Assembly: GCF_009184865.1 (NCBI RefSeq)
Contig: NZ_CP045096.1
Span: 930,001 to 994,000, forward strand
DNA: 64,000 bases
Direction: 5' to 3'
Source: Streptomyces phaeolivaceus
GTDB taxonomy: Bacteria; Actinomycetota; Actinomycetes; Streptomycetales; Streptomycetaceae
The notes under the pieces were generated by a model that was given only the letters and a program-made list of their open reading frames with translations, did not search any database and was not told the origin of the DNA. The position numbers and the translations under genes were made by a program. Shown in pieces: positions 9,155 through 16,794 of this stretch. Position 1 is the first letter of the stretch. Every line of letters begins with the position of its first letter.

Positions 9155-10467
9155 TGACGTCGTCCGCTGAGGCCTCAACCGTGGAGGCGGGAGGCGCCAC
9201 GCGCGCAGCGCCTCCCGCCTCTCCCGCGGCCCTCGCCGAACTCCCTCCGCTCACGTCCGCGCCCCGTCGCCTCCTCAAGCACCCCCGCCTGATGCACTAC
9301 AACCGCCTGGCGGCCCTGGTGGTGCTGGCCAACATCAGCTTGCTGGCGGCGAGTTGGACGCCGAACGCCGAGGCCATCGGCTACGCGTCCCTCGTGAACC
9401 TCGCGCTCGCCGTGGTTGTCCGGCAGCAGTACGTCATCAACCTCTTCTTCCGGCTCGCGACTTGGGCTCCTAACAGCTGGCCGCTGAAGGTGCGGTGGAC
9501 TCTCGGGAAGGTGTACCACTTCGGCGGACTGCACGTGGGCGGGGCACTGGCCGGAGCCGTGTGGTTCCTCGCGGGGGCGGTCGTGGTGACCGTCGATGGC
9601 GCTAACCTGGCACTCATCACCGTGAGTTGGATTCTCGTCGTCCTGCTCGCCGTCATCGTCGTCACCGCGCTGCCGCCCTTCCGCTCCCGCTTCCACGACC
9701 ACTTCGAGAAGATCCACCGCTTCGGCGGCTGGAGCGCCCTCGCACTGTTCTGGACGCACACGCTGCTGGGCGGGCAGGGGCCGGTCACCCTCGGGGTGCT
9801 GGCCGTAATCACCTTCAGCGTCGCCCTGCCCTGGCTGCGGCTGCGCAAAGTGGACGTACGGATCGAACAGCCCTCCACGCACGTCGCGTTGGCCCGATTC
9901 GACCACGGCGTGACCCCCTTCGCGGGGTCCTCCACCGCCATCAGCCGCAGCCCGCTCACCGAGTGGCACTCCTTCGCCAACGTGCCCTCACCCGGCGAAC
10001 CCGGCTTCCGGCTGACCATCTCCCGTGCGGGCGACTGGACGGGCTCGTTCATCGACGACGCGCCCCCGAAGGTCTGGGTCAAGGGCATCACCACGGCAGG
10101 GGTCGCCAATATCGAGACCCTGTTCAGCAAGGTGATCTACGTCGCCACGGGCAGCGGTATCGGCCCCTGCCTGCCGCATCTGCTGGCCGCCGAGGTGCCT
10201 TCACGGCTCGTGTGGGCGACGCGTGATCCCCGCAGGACCTATGGCGACGGCCTGGTCGACGAGATCCTCGCCGTCCAGCCGAACGCGCTGCTCTGGGACA
10301 CCTCGCAGTACGGCAAACCGGACATGGTGCGGCTCGCGTACACCGCGTACCGCGACTTCGGCGCCGAAGCTGTCATCTGCATCTCCAATAAGAAGCTGAC
10401 CTGGCAGGTCGTTCACGGTCTCGAGCGGCGCGGCATTCCCGCGTACGGCGCGATCTGGGATTCGTAA
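9154..10467 (+). CDS. Six-helix membrane flavoreductase (TmpL C-terminal-part-like)
   Basis: 437 residues from ATG 9154, whose A is the last base of the previous stop. Hydrophobic segments lie near 51-68, 75-97, 122-146, 150-172, 190-206 and 209-229. Histidines in [10 protein letters not shown] (121-130) and around [13 protein letters not shown] (181-193) and H202 could ligate heme or pack near flavin as in ferric-reductase-like proteins. The cytoplasmic C-terminus has an NAD(P)-binding glycine motif, [18 protein letters not shown] (327-344), and ends with a conserved-looking [11 protein letters not shown]. Likely role: electron transfer from NAD(P)H through FAD at the membrane. Pairing with the adenylation protein repeats the architecture of fungal TmpL. 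A plain FNR-type ferric reductase is the alternative. Confidence 0.8.
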   Translation: MTSSAEASTVEAGGATRAAPPASPAALAELPPLTSAPRRLLKHPRLMHYNRLAALVVLANISLLAASWTPNAEAIGYASLVNLALAVVVRQQYVINLFFRLATWAPNSWPLKVRWTLGKVYHFGGLHVGGALAGAVWFLAGAVVVTVDGANLALITVSWILVVLLAVIVVTALPPFRSRFHDHFEKIHRFGGWSALALFWTHTLLGGQGPVTLGVLAVITFSVALPWLRLRKVDVRIEQPSTHVALARFDHGVTPFAGSSTAISRSPLTEWHSFANVPSPGEPGFRLTISRAGDWTGSFIDDAPPKVWVKGITTAGVANIETLFSKVIYVATGSGIGPCLPHLLAAEVPSRLVWATRDPRRTYGDGLVDEILAVQPNALLWDTSQYGKPDMVRLAYTAYRDFGAEAVICISNKKLTWQVVHGLERRGIPAYGAIWDS

Positions 10468-10502
10468 CAGACCGTCAGGAGAGAAGGAGAGAGGGAGAGA
10501 CG

Positions 10503-11270
10503 ATGAACACCCTCAAGATCGAACGTCATGACCGCGTCGTCACTGTACGACTCCACCGGCCGCACGTCCTGAACGCCCTCAGCAGCGAGCTGCTGGCCGA
10601 ACTCCTCGACACAATGCGTCCGTTGGACCGCGACCCGGATGTCGGCTGCTTCGTCGTCACCGGTTCGGAGAAGGTATTCGCGGCCGGTGCCGACATCAAG
10701 GAGATGGCAGGGAAGTCTGCCGCGGACATGGCCGAGGAGGACTACTTCGCGGGCTGGGAGGAGTTCGCCGGATTCCGGACGCCGAAGATCGCGGCGGTCA
10801 ACGGCTACGCGCTGGGCGGCGGTTGCGAACTCGCGATGATGTGTGACCTGATCATCGCGGGCGAGTCGGCGGTCTTCGGCCAGCCGGAGATCAAGCTCGG
10901 CGTGATCCCCGGCATCGGCGGCACCCAGCGGCTCACCCGCCTGATCGGCCGTGCCAAGGCCATGGATCTGATCCTCACAGGCCGCACGATGAACGCCCGC
11001 GAGGCGGAGGCCTCGGGCCTGGTGTCGCGGGTCGTCCCAGACGACCGCGTCCTCACCGAGGGCATGGAAGCCGCCGCGACAGTTGCCTCCTACGGCAGCC
11101 CGGCCGTCACGGCCGCCCGCGAGTCGGTCGACCGGGCCCTGGAGACCGGTCTGCGCGACGGGCTTCTTTTCGAACGGCGCGTGTTCCATGCGCTGTTCGC
11201 GACGGAGGACCAGAGGGAGGGGATGAGCGCGTTCATGGAGAAGAGGACGCCTGTTTTCAAGGGGCACTGA
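10503..11270 (+). CDS. Enoyl-CoA hydratase/isomerase (crotonase) family protein
   Basis: 255 residues, the usual crotonase length, from ATG 10503 after an AG-rich leader (AGGAGAGAAGGAGAG). The oxyanion-hole loop AGADIKEM is at 61-68 and [16 protein letters not shown] at 101-116. Both catalytic glutamates of a classic hydratase are present: Glu109 in GGCEL and Glu129 in QPEIKLG. It should hydrate trans-2-enoyl-CoA or a related thioester. It lies 35 bases after the membrane flavoreductase on the same strand and is followed by a strong terminator, so it is the third gene of the operon. Whether it acts on the product of the adenylation/redox pair is inference. Confidence 0.85.
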   Translation: MNTLKIERHDRVVTVRLHRPHVLNALSSELLAELLDTMRPLDRDPDVGCFVVTGSEKVFAAGADIKEMAGKSAADMAEEDYFAGWEEFAGFRTPKIAAVNGYALGGGCELAMMCDLIIAGESAVFGQPEIKLGVIPGIGGTQRLTRLIGRAKAMDLILTGRTMNAREAEASGLVSRVVPDDRVLTEGMEAAATVASYGSPAVTAARESVDRALETGLRDGLLFERRVFHALFATEDQREGMSAFMEKRTPVFKGH

Positions 11271-11293
11271 CGGGGTGAGTTGACCCGGTGAGC

Positions 11294-11326
11294 GGGGCGG
11301 CGGACGGGGTCTCGGTCCGCCGCCCC
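11294..11326 (+). terminator. Terminator of the adenylation/flavoreductase/crotonase operon
   Basis: A perfect 12-bp stem, GGGGCGGCGGAC at 11294-11305 against 11315-11326, with a nine-base loop. It begins 24 bases after the crotonase stop. Confidence 0.75.
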
Positions 11327-11387
11327 TCGTCATGTGCGGGTTGTGAGTCCAGGTCCCGTAAGGGGAAGGCCGAGGTCGGATCAGGGG

Positions 11388-11445
11388 CGGTGCCCGGACG
11401 TCCGGGACTCGAACTCACGGCCGAAGGATTATTGAGTCCATTGGG
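11388..11445 (-). other. tRNA-3'-half-like sequence, possible attachment-site scar
   Basis: On the minus strand this reads as an anticodon-arm-like piece (GGACTCAATAATCC), then GGCCGTGAG, a T-loop-like TTCGAGTCC and an end GGGCACC. The T-stem does not pair and the anticodon loop appears one base too long, so it is not a working tRNA. Such copies mark sites where integrative elements recombined into a tRNA 3' end. It lies at the right edge of the accessory block. No integrase gene remains nearby. Degenerate resemblance by chance is possible. Confidence 0.35.
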
Positions 11446-11674
11446 GATCTTGGCGGCCCTTGCCGATCATTGCCGATTCACGCCGTTCTTGCAGGTCAGA
11501 CGTGCTGATCCGTGTCAGTCCCGTGCAGTGCTTGTCGGTCTGTTCCTGTCCTTGTGGCCCCTCAATGGCCCCTGGGGGGCGACGAGCCAGACAGCTTCTA
11601 CGGCAACAGCCGCGTCCGCCCAGTCCAGCCAAGGGGATAGAACCCTCGCACAGCGGATTCCCCTTCCAACGCGC

Positions 11675-11712
11675 AGAGGCTCCGATCCCCGGATGAGAGG
11701 AACGGAGCCTCT
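11675..11712. terminator. Possible hairpin terminator
   Basis: AGAGGCTCCG at 11675-11684 pairs perfectly with CGGAGCCTCT at 11703-11712 across an 18-base loop. No gene clearly ends just before it, so it may be a leftover terminator of a deleted element gene. Confidence 0.4.
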
Positions 11713-11776
11713 AGCCTTCGACCCTCCGCTCGCGCGGAGAGCAAAGATTGGCTGGGCTTGCGGCCCGAGAGGGTCG

Positions 11777-11810
11777 TCGGTTCATCTCCGCTCGAGCGGA
11801 GATGAACCGA
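11777..11810. repeat. 34-bp perfect palindrome
   Basis: Each 17-base arm (TCGGTTCATCTCCGCTC, 11777-11793) is the exact reverse complement of 11794-11810, with no loop. A perfect uninterrupted palindrome of this size is rare by chance. It could be a regulator site, a cruciform, a terminator or a recombination site. There is no flanking T-run. Confidence 0.85.
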
Positions 11811-11987
11811 TCAGCCACGGGTGGGCGTACTCTTCGCCGACATCGGACATGGTTCCATCCTCGCGCACCTCCTCGTCACCGCGCGGGAACGACCGTCCGC
11901 ACACCGAGTGGCTCACCTGGTGATACACCGCGTCCACTCCGCGAGACACCATTGACCGTGTGCGGACCGGCTGACTACTTTCGCCGC

Positions 11988-12071
11988 ATGTTGCGTTCAG
12001 CCCTGCTCACTTCGCGCGGTCACATCGACCTGCTGCGGGTGGCCTCCGCCGCGTGTCGTCGCGGCTGCTGA
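11988..12071 (+). CDS. Cys-containing leader peptide upstream of the sulfonate operon
   Basis: A 27-residue ORF from ATG 11988. Its core, HIDLLRVASAACRRGC, matches the short leader peptides found ahead of sulfur-assimilation genes in Streptomyces. The two Cys codons (TGT and TGC) lie among the last five codons, where stalling during cysteine shortage would be read out. The stop at 12069-12071 is 167 bases before the ssuC start, leaving room for alternative hairpins, for example 12187-12213. The likely role is ribosome-mediated attenuation: low cysteine slows translation and permits expression of the transporter. The peptide has no expected function of its own. Confidence 0.8.
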   Translation: MLRSALLTSRGHIDLLRVASAACRRGC

Positions 12072-12129
12072 CGTCTCCTCACCCTCTTCCCCCCTCGGCC
12101 TGCGTGCCGCCGCCCCACCCGCGTGTCCG

Positions 12130-12215
12130 ACGAACCGGTTCCGCTGAGCATTCCGTGAACCGGCGTCCGGCGACGCGGCGGCATCGCGCGCGGCGCCTCT
12201 TCTCGGCGCGCGCTC
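12130..12215 (+). promoter_or_regulatory. Candidate attenuator hairpins after the leader peptide
   Basis: Two GC-rich foldbacks lie between the leader stop and the permease start. CCGGTTC/GAACCGG with extra pairs GACG/CGTC lies around 12128-12167, and CGCGCGCGGCGCC pairs partly with GGCGCGCGC around 12185-12213. The second is followed by a C-rich run and the permease start, so it could mask the ribosome site or terminate transcription. Only base pairing is seen; regulation is inferred from the leader. Confidence 0.4.
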
Positions 12216-12238
12216 CCCCCTCCCCCCATGGAGCTCTC

Positions 12239-13126
12239 ATGAGCATCAGTCACGCCCCACCCGACCTGCCCAAGACGGATATTCCCGATACACGCGGCAG
12301 AGAGGGCGCCCCCTCCGCCGCCCCCGCCCTCGAACCCGTCGTCCCCATCTCCACCCGCCGCACCCGTGTCCCCCGCTGGCTGCGCCGCGCCTCCGGCCCC
12401 CTCCTGCTGCTGGCCCTCTGGCAACTCCTCAGCGTCACCGGGGTGTTGACCCCCGACGTGCTCGCCTCTCCGGGGCGGATCGCCCAGGTGTCGGGGGATC
12501 TGATCGCCGACGGCTCGCTGCCCTCCGCGATGGGCACGTCCCTGCGACGGGTGGCGCTCGGCCTGGTGTTCGGGACAGCCGTCGGCACCGGACTCGCCCT
12601 GGTGTCGGGGCTGTTCCGGGTCGGCGAGGACCTCGTGGACGCCAGTGTGCAGATGCTGCGCACCGTGCCGTTCGTGGGTCTGATCCCGCTGTTCATCATC
12701 TGGTTCGGCATCGGCGAGGCCCCGAAGGTCGCGATCATCACCCTCGGCGTGTCGTTCCCGCTCTATCTGAACGTGTACGCCGGTATCCGCGGTGTCGACT
12801 CCCAGCTGATCGAGGCCGGGGAGTCCCTCGGGCTGTCGCGCTGGGGTCTGGTCCGGCATGTCGTGCTCCCGGGCGCGCTGCCGAGCGCCATGACCGGTCT
12901 GCGGTACTCCCTCGGCATCGCCTGGCTCGCGCTCGTCTTCGCCGAGCAGATCAACGCGGACGCCGGTATCGGCTTCCTCATGGTGCAGGCCCGGGACTTC
13001 CTGCGGACCGACGTGATCGTGGTCTGTCTGATCGTCTACGCCTTCCTCGGCCTGCTCGCCGACTTCATCGTCCGCTCCCTCGAAAGGCTGCTGCTGCAAT
13101 GGCGACCGACGTTCACCGGCCGGTGA
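12239..13126 (+). CDS. ssuC: Aliphatic sulfonate/nitrate-type ABC transporter permease
   Basis: 295 residues from ATG 12239, chosen because the frame upstream overlaps leader hairpins; a nearby ATG at 12228 gives only four codons. After a 60-residue Pro/Arg-rich cytoplasmic tail come membrane segments beginning with LLLLALWQLLSVTGVL. The permease EAA loop is clear: EAGESLGLSRWGLVRHVVLPGALP. It forms the membrane channel of a sulfonate (taurine-type) importer with the ATPase that overlaps it by 28 bases and the lipoprotein downstream. Sulfonate rather than nitrate is preferred because of the Cys leader upstream and the ssuD relic downstream. Confidence 0.85.
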   Translation: MSISHAPPDLPKTDIPDTRGREGAPSAAPALEPVVPISTRRTRVPRWLRRASGPLLLLALWQLLSVTGVLTPDVLASPGRIAQVSGDLIADGSLPSAMGTSLRRVALGLVFGTAVGTGLALVSGLFRVGEDLVDASVQMLRTVPFVGLIPLFIIWFGIGEAPKVAIITLGVSFPLYLNVYAGIRGVDSQLIEAGESLGLSRWGLVRHVVLPGALPSAMTGLRYSLGIAWLALVFAEQINADAGIGFLMVQARDFLRTDVIVVCLIVYAFLGLLADFIVRSLERLLLQWRPTFTGR

Positions 13127-13935
13127 CCACGCAGGAGGCCGGCTCGGCCCCCAAGACCCCGAAGACCCCCGAGGGCCCGGACAACCCCGAGAGCCCGGAG
13201 AGCCCTGAGACCGCGTCGGCCACCGCGCCGCACGCCGTGCACGTGGACGGTCTCACCCGCTCCTTCGACGGCCGTGCCGTCATCGACGACCTCCGACTCG
13301 ACGTCCGGCCGGGCGAGTTCGTGGCCCTGCTCGGCCGCAGCGGCTGCGGCAAGTCCACCCTGCTGCGCATCCTCGCCGGCCTCGACCGCGACATCGAGGG
13401 CACCGTCCTGGTGCCGCGCCGCAAGGCCGTCGCGTTCCAGGCGCCACGCCTGATGCCGTGGAAGCGGGTGTGGCGGAACGTACTGCTCGGGCTGCCGGGC
13501 AGGCCCGAACGCGCCCTCGCCGAACGGGCCCTCACGGAGGTCGGCCTGGAGCACCGCGCCGGCGCCTGGCCCAAGACGCTCTCCGGCGGCGAGGCCCAAC
13601 GCGCGTCCCTGGCAAGGGCGTTGGTCCGCGAGCCCGATCTGCTGCTGCTCGACGAGCCGTTCGGCGCGCTCGACGCGCTCACCCGGATCAAGGCACAGCG
13701 CCTGGTGGGCGAGTTGTGGCAGCGGCGCGGCTGCGCGGTGCTGCTCGTCACGCACGACGTCGAGGAGGCGGTGCTGCTCGCCGACCGTGTCCTGGTGATG
13801 GACGAGGGCGTCATCGCCTACGAGACACCCGTCGACCTGGACCGGCCCCGCGACATCACCGACCCCCGCTTCGCCGAGCTGCGCGGCCGGCTCCTCGAAC
13901 GGCTGGGCGTCGACACCGCCGCCGAAGCCGCCTGA
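13099..13935 (+). CDS. ssuB: Sulfonate ABC transporter ATP-binding protein
   Basis: 278 residues from ATG 13099, inside the end of ssuC. A low-complexity Pro/Glu/Asp head (about 45 residues, with PKTPKTPEGP-type repeats) precedes the nucleotide-binding domain. Walker A is LLGRSGCGKSTLLRILAGL, the signature LSGGEAQRASLARAL, Walker B LLLLDEPFGALD and the switch TH in VTHDVEEAV. It hydrolyses ATP on the cytoplasmic face to drive SsuC. The C-terminal ITDPRFAELRGRLLERLGV matches nitrate/sulfonate-class ATPases. The overlap implies translational coupling. Confidence 0.88.
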   Translation: MATDVHRPVTTQEAGSAPKTPKTPEGPDNPESPESPETASATAPHAVHVDGLTRSFDGRAVIDDLRLDVRPGEFVALLGRSGCGKSTLLRILAGLDRDIEGTVLVPRRKAVAFQAPRLMPWKRVWRNVLLGLPGRPERALAERALTEVGLEHRAGAWPKTLSGGEAQRASLARALVREPDLLLLDEPFGALDALTRIKAQRLVGELWQRRGCAVLLVTHDVEEAVLLADRVLVMDEGVIAYETPVDLDRPRDITDPRFAELRGRLLERLGVDTAAEAA

Positions 13936-13994
13936 GCCCGCCCGCCCCCGGCTGGCCTGAATCCCCCCACCTGAACCACACCGAACGGACCCCC

Positions 13995-15023
13995 ATGCGA
14001 CGACGTCTCGCTCCTGCCCTGCTCCTCCCCCTGGCCCTGCTCCTCTCCGCCTGCGGCGGGAACTCCTCCGCGAGCACCTCGACCGGCGACGGGACCGACG
14101 GCAAGGGGTCGCTCACGCTGAACGTCGGTGACCAGAAGGGCGGTTCGGAGGCCATCCTGCGGGCGGCCGGGGAACTCGACGACCTCGACTACAGGATCAA
14201 ATGGTCCACGTTCACCTCGGGACCGCCGCTCCTGGAGGCCGTCAACGCCAAGGCCGTGGACATCGGCGGCGTCGGCAACACACCCCCGGTCTTCGCGGCC
14301 GGGGCCAAGTCGAGGATCACGGTCGTGGCCGCCTGGCACGGCACCTCCAAGGGCGACACCATCCTCGTACCGAACGACTCGAAGCTGACGCGGACCGCAC
14401 AGCTCAAGGGCAGGTCCATCGCCGTGGCACAGGGGTCGTCCGCGCACTATCAGCTGGTCGCCTCCCTGAAGAAGGCCGGGCTGGACTTCGGCGACGTCGA
14501 GGTCAAGTACCTCCAACCGGCCGACGCGCTCGCCGCGTTCACCTCCGGCAAGGTCGACGCGTGGGCGGTGTGGGACCCGTACACCTCGCAGGTGCTGAAG
14601 GCGCGGCAGGGGCGTGTGCTGACCACGGGGGACGGGATCACCAACGGACTCACCTTCCAGGTCGCGGCGCCCGCCGCGCTCGCGGACAAGAAGAAGTCCG
14701 CCGCGATCAAGGACTATCTGGACCGGCTGCGGCGCGCCTACACCTGGGTGTACTCGCACGAGGAGGAGTGGGCGAAGGTCTGGGCGAAGGAGACCGGGCT
14801 GCCCGAGGACGTGGCGCTGGCGGCGGTGAGGCGTACGTACACCACCCGGGTCCCGGTCGCCGTGGACAAGCCGCTCATCGCCTCCGAGCAGGAGATCGCC
14901 GACGCCTTCACCGAGTTGAAGCTGATCCCGAACGAGGTCGACTTCGGCGACTTCACCGACACCCGGTTCAACGGCGACCTCCCGCCGTCGACCACCGCTC
15001 CCCGTCCCTCGGAAGGGTCGTGA
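13995..15023 (+). CDS. ssuA: Sulfonate-binding lipoprotein of ABC importer
   Basis: 342 residues from ATG 13995. The signal peptide ends in the lipobox LLSAC, so the mature protein is anchored by a lipidated Cys and should ride on the outer face of the membrane. The body is a type 2 periplasmic-binding fold with features of the SsuA family: LTLNVGDQKGG at the start, WSTFTSGPPLLEAVNAKAVD, the VGNTPPVFAAGA loop, and FTSGKVDAWAVWDPYTS. It delivers alkanesulfonates to SsuBC. It is 59 bases after ssuB, in the same operon, and is followed by the decayed monooxygenase that would have desulfonated the substrate. Confidence 0.88.
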   Translation: MRRRLAPALLLPLALLLSACGGNSSASTSTGDGTDGKGSLTLNVGDQKGGSEAILRAAGELDDLDYRIKWSTFTSGPPLLEAVNAKAVDIGGVGNTPPVFAAGAKSRITVVAAWHGTSKGDTILVPNDSKLTRTAQLKGRSIAVAQGSSAHYQLVASLKKAGLDFGDVEVKYLQPADALAAFTSGKVDAWAVWDPYTSQVLKARQGRVLTTGDGITNGLTFQVAAPAALADKKKSAAIKDYLDRLRRAYTWVYSHEEEWAKVWAKETGLPEDVALAAVRRTYTTRVPVAVDKPLIASEQEIADAFTELKLIPNEVDFGDFTDTRFNGDLPPSTTAPRPSEGS

Positions 15024-15692
15024 CACGGGCGGCCGTTCGCTGCCCGGAGTGCGTCCGCCCGACATCGGGTAACTGGCCCAGATCGCCAAGGCGGCCGAGC
15101 AGTTGGGCTTCGACGCGGTGCTGACGACGCCGACGGGTACCTGGTGCGAGGACGCCTGGCTGACGACGGTGGCACTGGCGCAGCACACCCGGCGGCTGAA
15201 GTTCCTGGTCGCCTTCCGGCCGGGGGTGATCTCGCCGACGCTCGCCGCGCGGATGGCGGCGACGGTGGAGGGCGCGCTGACCGCGCTGCCGCCCGACCCG
15301 GTGCCGCGGCTCTTCTTCGGCGGCTCGTCGGCGGCGGACGGTCCGGTTCGGCATCCGGCTGCACACCATCTCGCGGGACTCGTCGGCTCAGGCGTGGTTG
15401 ACGGCGAACCGGCTGCTCGACGACCTCGACGCCGCCACGATCGCCGCCGCGCAGTCCGCACTCGGGCGCAGCGAGTCGGAGGGCCAGCGGCGGATGCTCG
15501 CCCTGCACGGCGGCTCCCGGGCGGAGCTGGAGATCCATCCCAACCTCTGGGCGGGGGTCGGTCTGGTTCGGGGAGGGCGTGATCCCGGAGCTGACGGCGC
15601 GCGGGCTGCCGGCGGGCGCGGGCGCGAGCGCCGGGGAGGACCGGGAACGCCCGGGAAGATCCTCGGCCTCCTCCCCGTTGGTAGAAGCGTGA
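15024..15692 (+). pseudogene. ssuD: Alkanesulfonate monooxygenase (SsuD-like), decayed
   Basis: Fragments of an FMNH2-dependent luciferase-like sulfonate monooxygenase appear in order. [17 protein letters not shown] and [17 protein letters not shown] follow an in-frame TAA near 15069, then [20 protein letters not shown]. After a gap comes [17 protein letters not shown] and, in another frame, [20 protein letters not shown] with [18 protein letters not shown]. The C-terminus changes frame again ([15 protein letters not shown]) to TGA 15690-15692. The N-terminus and a long central part are missing, so it cannot fold as the normal enzyme of about 380 residues. Its stop overlaps the GTG of the next gene, as an intact ssuD would have done. 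Confidence 0.8.
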
Positions 15693-16765
15693 ACAACACG
15701 CGTGAGGTCGAGGTAGTCGTCATAGGCGCCGGCCAGGCGGGGCTGGCCGGCGCCTATCACCTGCGGCGAGCCGGTTTCGAGCCGGAGCGCGACTTCGTGG
15801 TGCTCGACCACTCCCCCGGTCCGGGCGGCGCCTGGCAGTTCCGCTGGCCGTCGCTGACGTACGGCAAGGTGCACGGGATGCACGCGCTGCCGGGCATGGA
15901 GCTGACGGGGGCCGATCCGGCGCGACCGTCCTCCGAGGTCATCGGGGAGTACTTCGACTCGTACGAACACGCCTTCGACCTGCGGGTGCGGCGGCCCGTG
16001 GACGTACGTGCCGTACGGGAGGGCGAGGGCGGGCGGCTGCTGGTGGAGACCTCGGACGGTACGTGGTCGACGCGGGCGCTGATCAACGCGACGGGTACCT
16101 GGGACCGGCCGTTCTGGCCGCGCTATCCCGGTCAGGAGACGTTCCGGGGGCGGCAGTTGCACACCGCCCGGTACCCGGGGCCCGAGGAGTTCGCGGGGCT
16201 GCGGGTGGTCGTGGTGGGCGGGGGCGCGTCCGGGACGCAGCATCTGCTGGAGATCGCGCCGTACGCCGCTTCGACGACCTGGGTGACGCGGCGCCCGCCC
16301 GTGTTCCGCGAGGGGCCGTTCGACGAGGGCGCCGGGCGGGCGGCGGTCGCCCTGGTGGAGGAGCGGGTGCGGCAGGGGCTGCCGCCGAGGAGTGTGGTGT
16401 CGGTGACGGGGCTGCCGCTGAACGACGCGATCCGGCGGGGTCTCGCGGACGGTGTCCTGGACCGGCTGCCGATGTTCGACCGGATCACGCCCGACGGCAT
16501 GGCGTGGGACGACGGCCGCCGGGTGGACGCCGATGTCATCCTCTGGGCGACCGGTTTCCGCGCCGCCATCGACCACCTCGCCCCGCTGCGGCTGCGTGAG
16601 CCCGGCGGCGGCATCCGGATCGACGGCACCCGCGCGGTCGCCGACCCACGGATCCATCTGGTCGGCTACGGCCCCTCGGCGAGCACCATCGGCGCCAACC
16701 GCGCGGGCCGCGCGGCGGTCCGGGACATCCGGCGGCTGCTGGCGAGGGAGCCGGCCGCCGCCTGA
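15689..16765 (+). CDS. FAD-dependent NAD(P)-binding monooxygenase
   Basis: 358 residues from GTG 15689, overlapping the stop of the ssuD relic by four bases (GTGA). There are two Rossmann motifs: [21 protein letters not shown] near the start (FAD) and [20 protein letters not shown] near 170 (NADPH). Between them is [11 protein letters not shown], and [14 protein letters not shown] precedes a C-terminal [15 protein letters not shown]. This matches FAD-dependent oxidoreductases often found beside sulfonate or sulfide oxidation genes. Oxidation of an organosulfur compound is likely from context but not shown. The longer open frame to 15398 is ssuD relic and not part of this protein. Confidence 0.8.
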   Translation: MNNTREVEVVVIGAGQAGLAGAYHLRRAGFEPERDFVVLDHSPGPGGAWQFRWPSLTYGKVHGMHALPGMELTGADPARPSSEVIGEYFDSYEHAFDLRVRRPVDVRAVREGEGGRLLVETSDGTWSTRALINATGTWDRPFWPRYPGQETFRGRQLHTARYPGPEEFAGLRVVVVGGGASGTQHLLEIAPYAASTTWVTRRPPVFREGPFDEGAGRAAVALVEERVRQGLPPRSVVSVTGLPLNDAIRRGLADGVLDRLPMFDRITPDGMAWDDGRRVDADVILWATGFRAAIDHLAPLRLREPGGGIRIDGTRAVADPRIHLVGYGPSASTIGANRAGRAAVRDIRRLLAREPAAA

Positions 16766-16794
16766 CGTCCCGGGACCGGCGCGCGGCCCGCACC

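Larger units (their letters stand above)
11446..11987. other. Gene-free region with strong inverted repeats
   Basis: About 540 bases without a recognisable gene between the tRNA-like scar and the leader peptide. It holds a 10-bp stem at 11675-11684/11703-11712, a 34-bp perfect palindrome at 11777-11810, and a related CTCCGCTCGCGCGGAG-type inverted repeat near 11725. The right end should contain the promoter of the sulfonate operon. Confidence 0.5.

Noticed and set aside
7478..9178. A long open frame antisense to the adenylation gene
   Set aside because: Typical antisense shadow rich in Gly/Arg/Val with no family motifs.
11748..11987. Upstream extension of the leader-peptide frame
   Set aside because: The extension passes through the 34-bp palindrome and lacks a ribosome site; leader peptides of this class are short and start at the ATG used here.
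15398..15688. N-terminal extension of the flavin monooxygenase to 15398
   Set aside because: These codons match the SsuD C-terminal half and the monooxygenase fold starts at GTG 15689.
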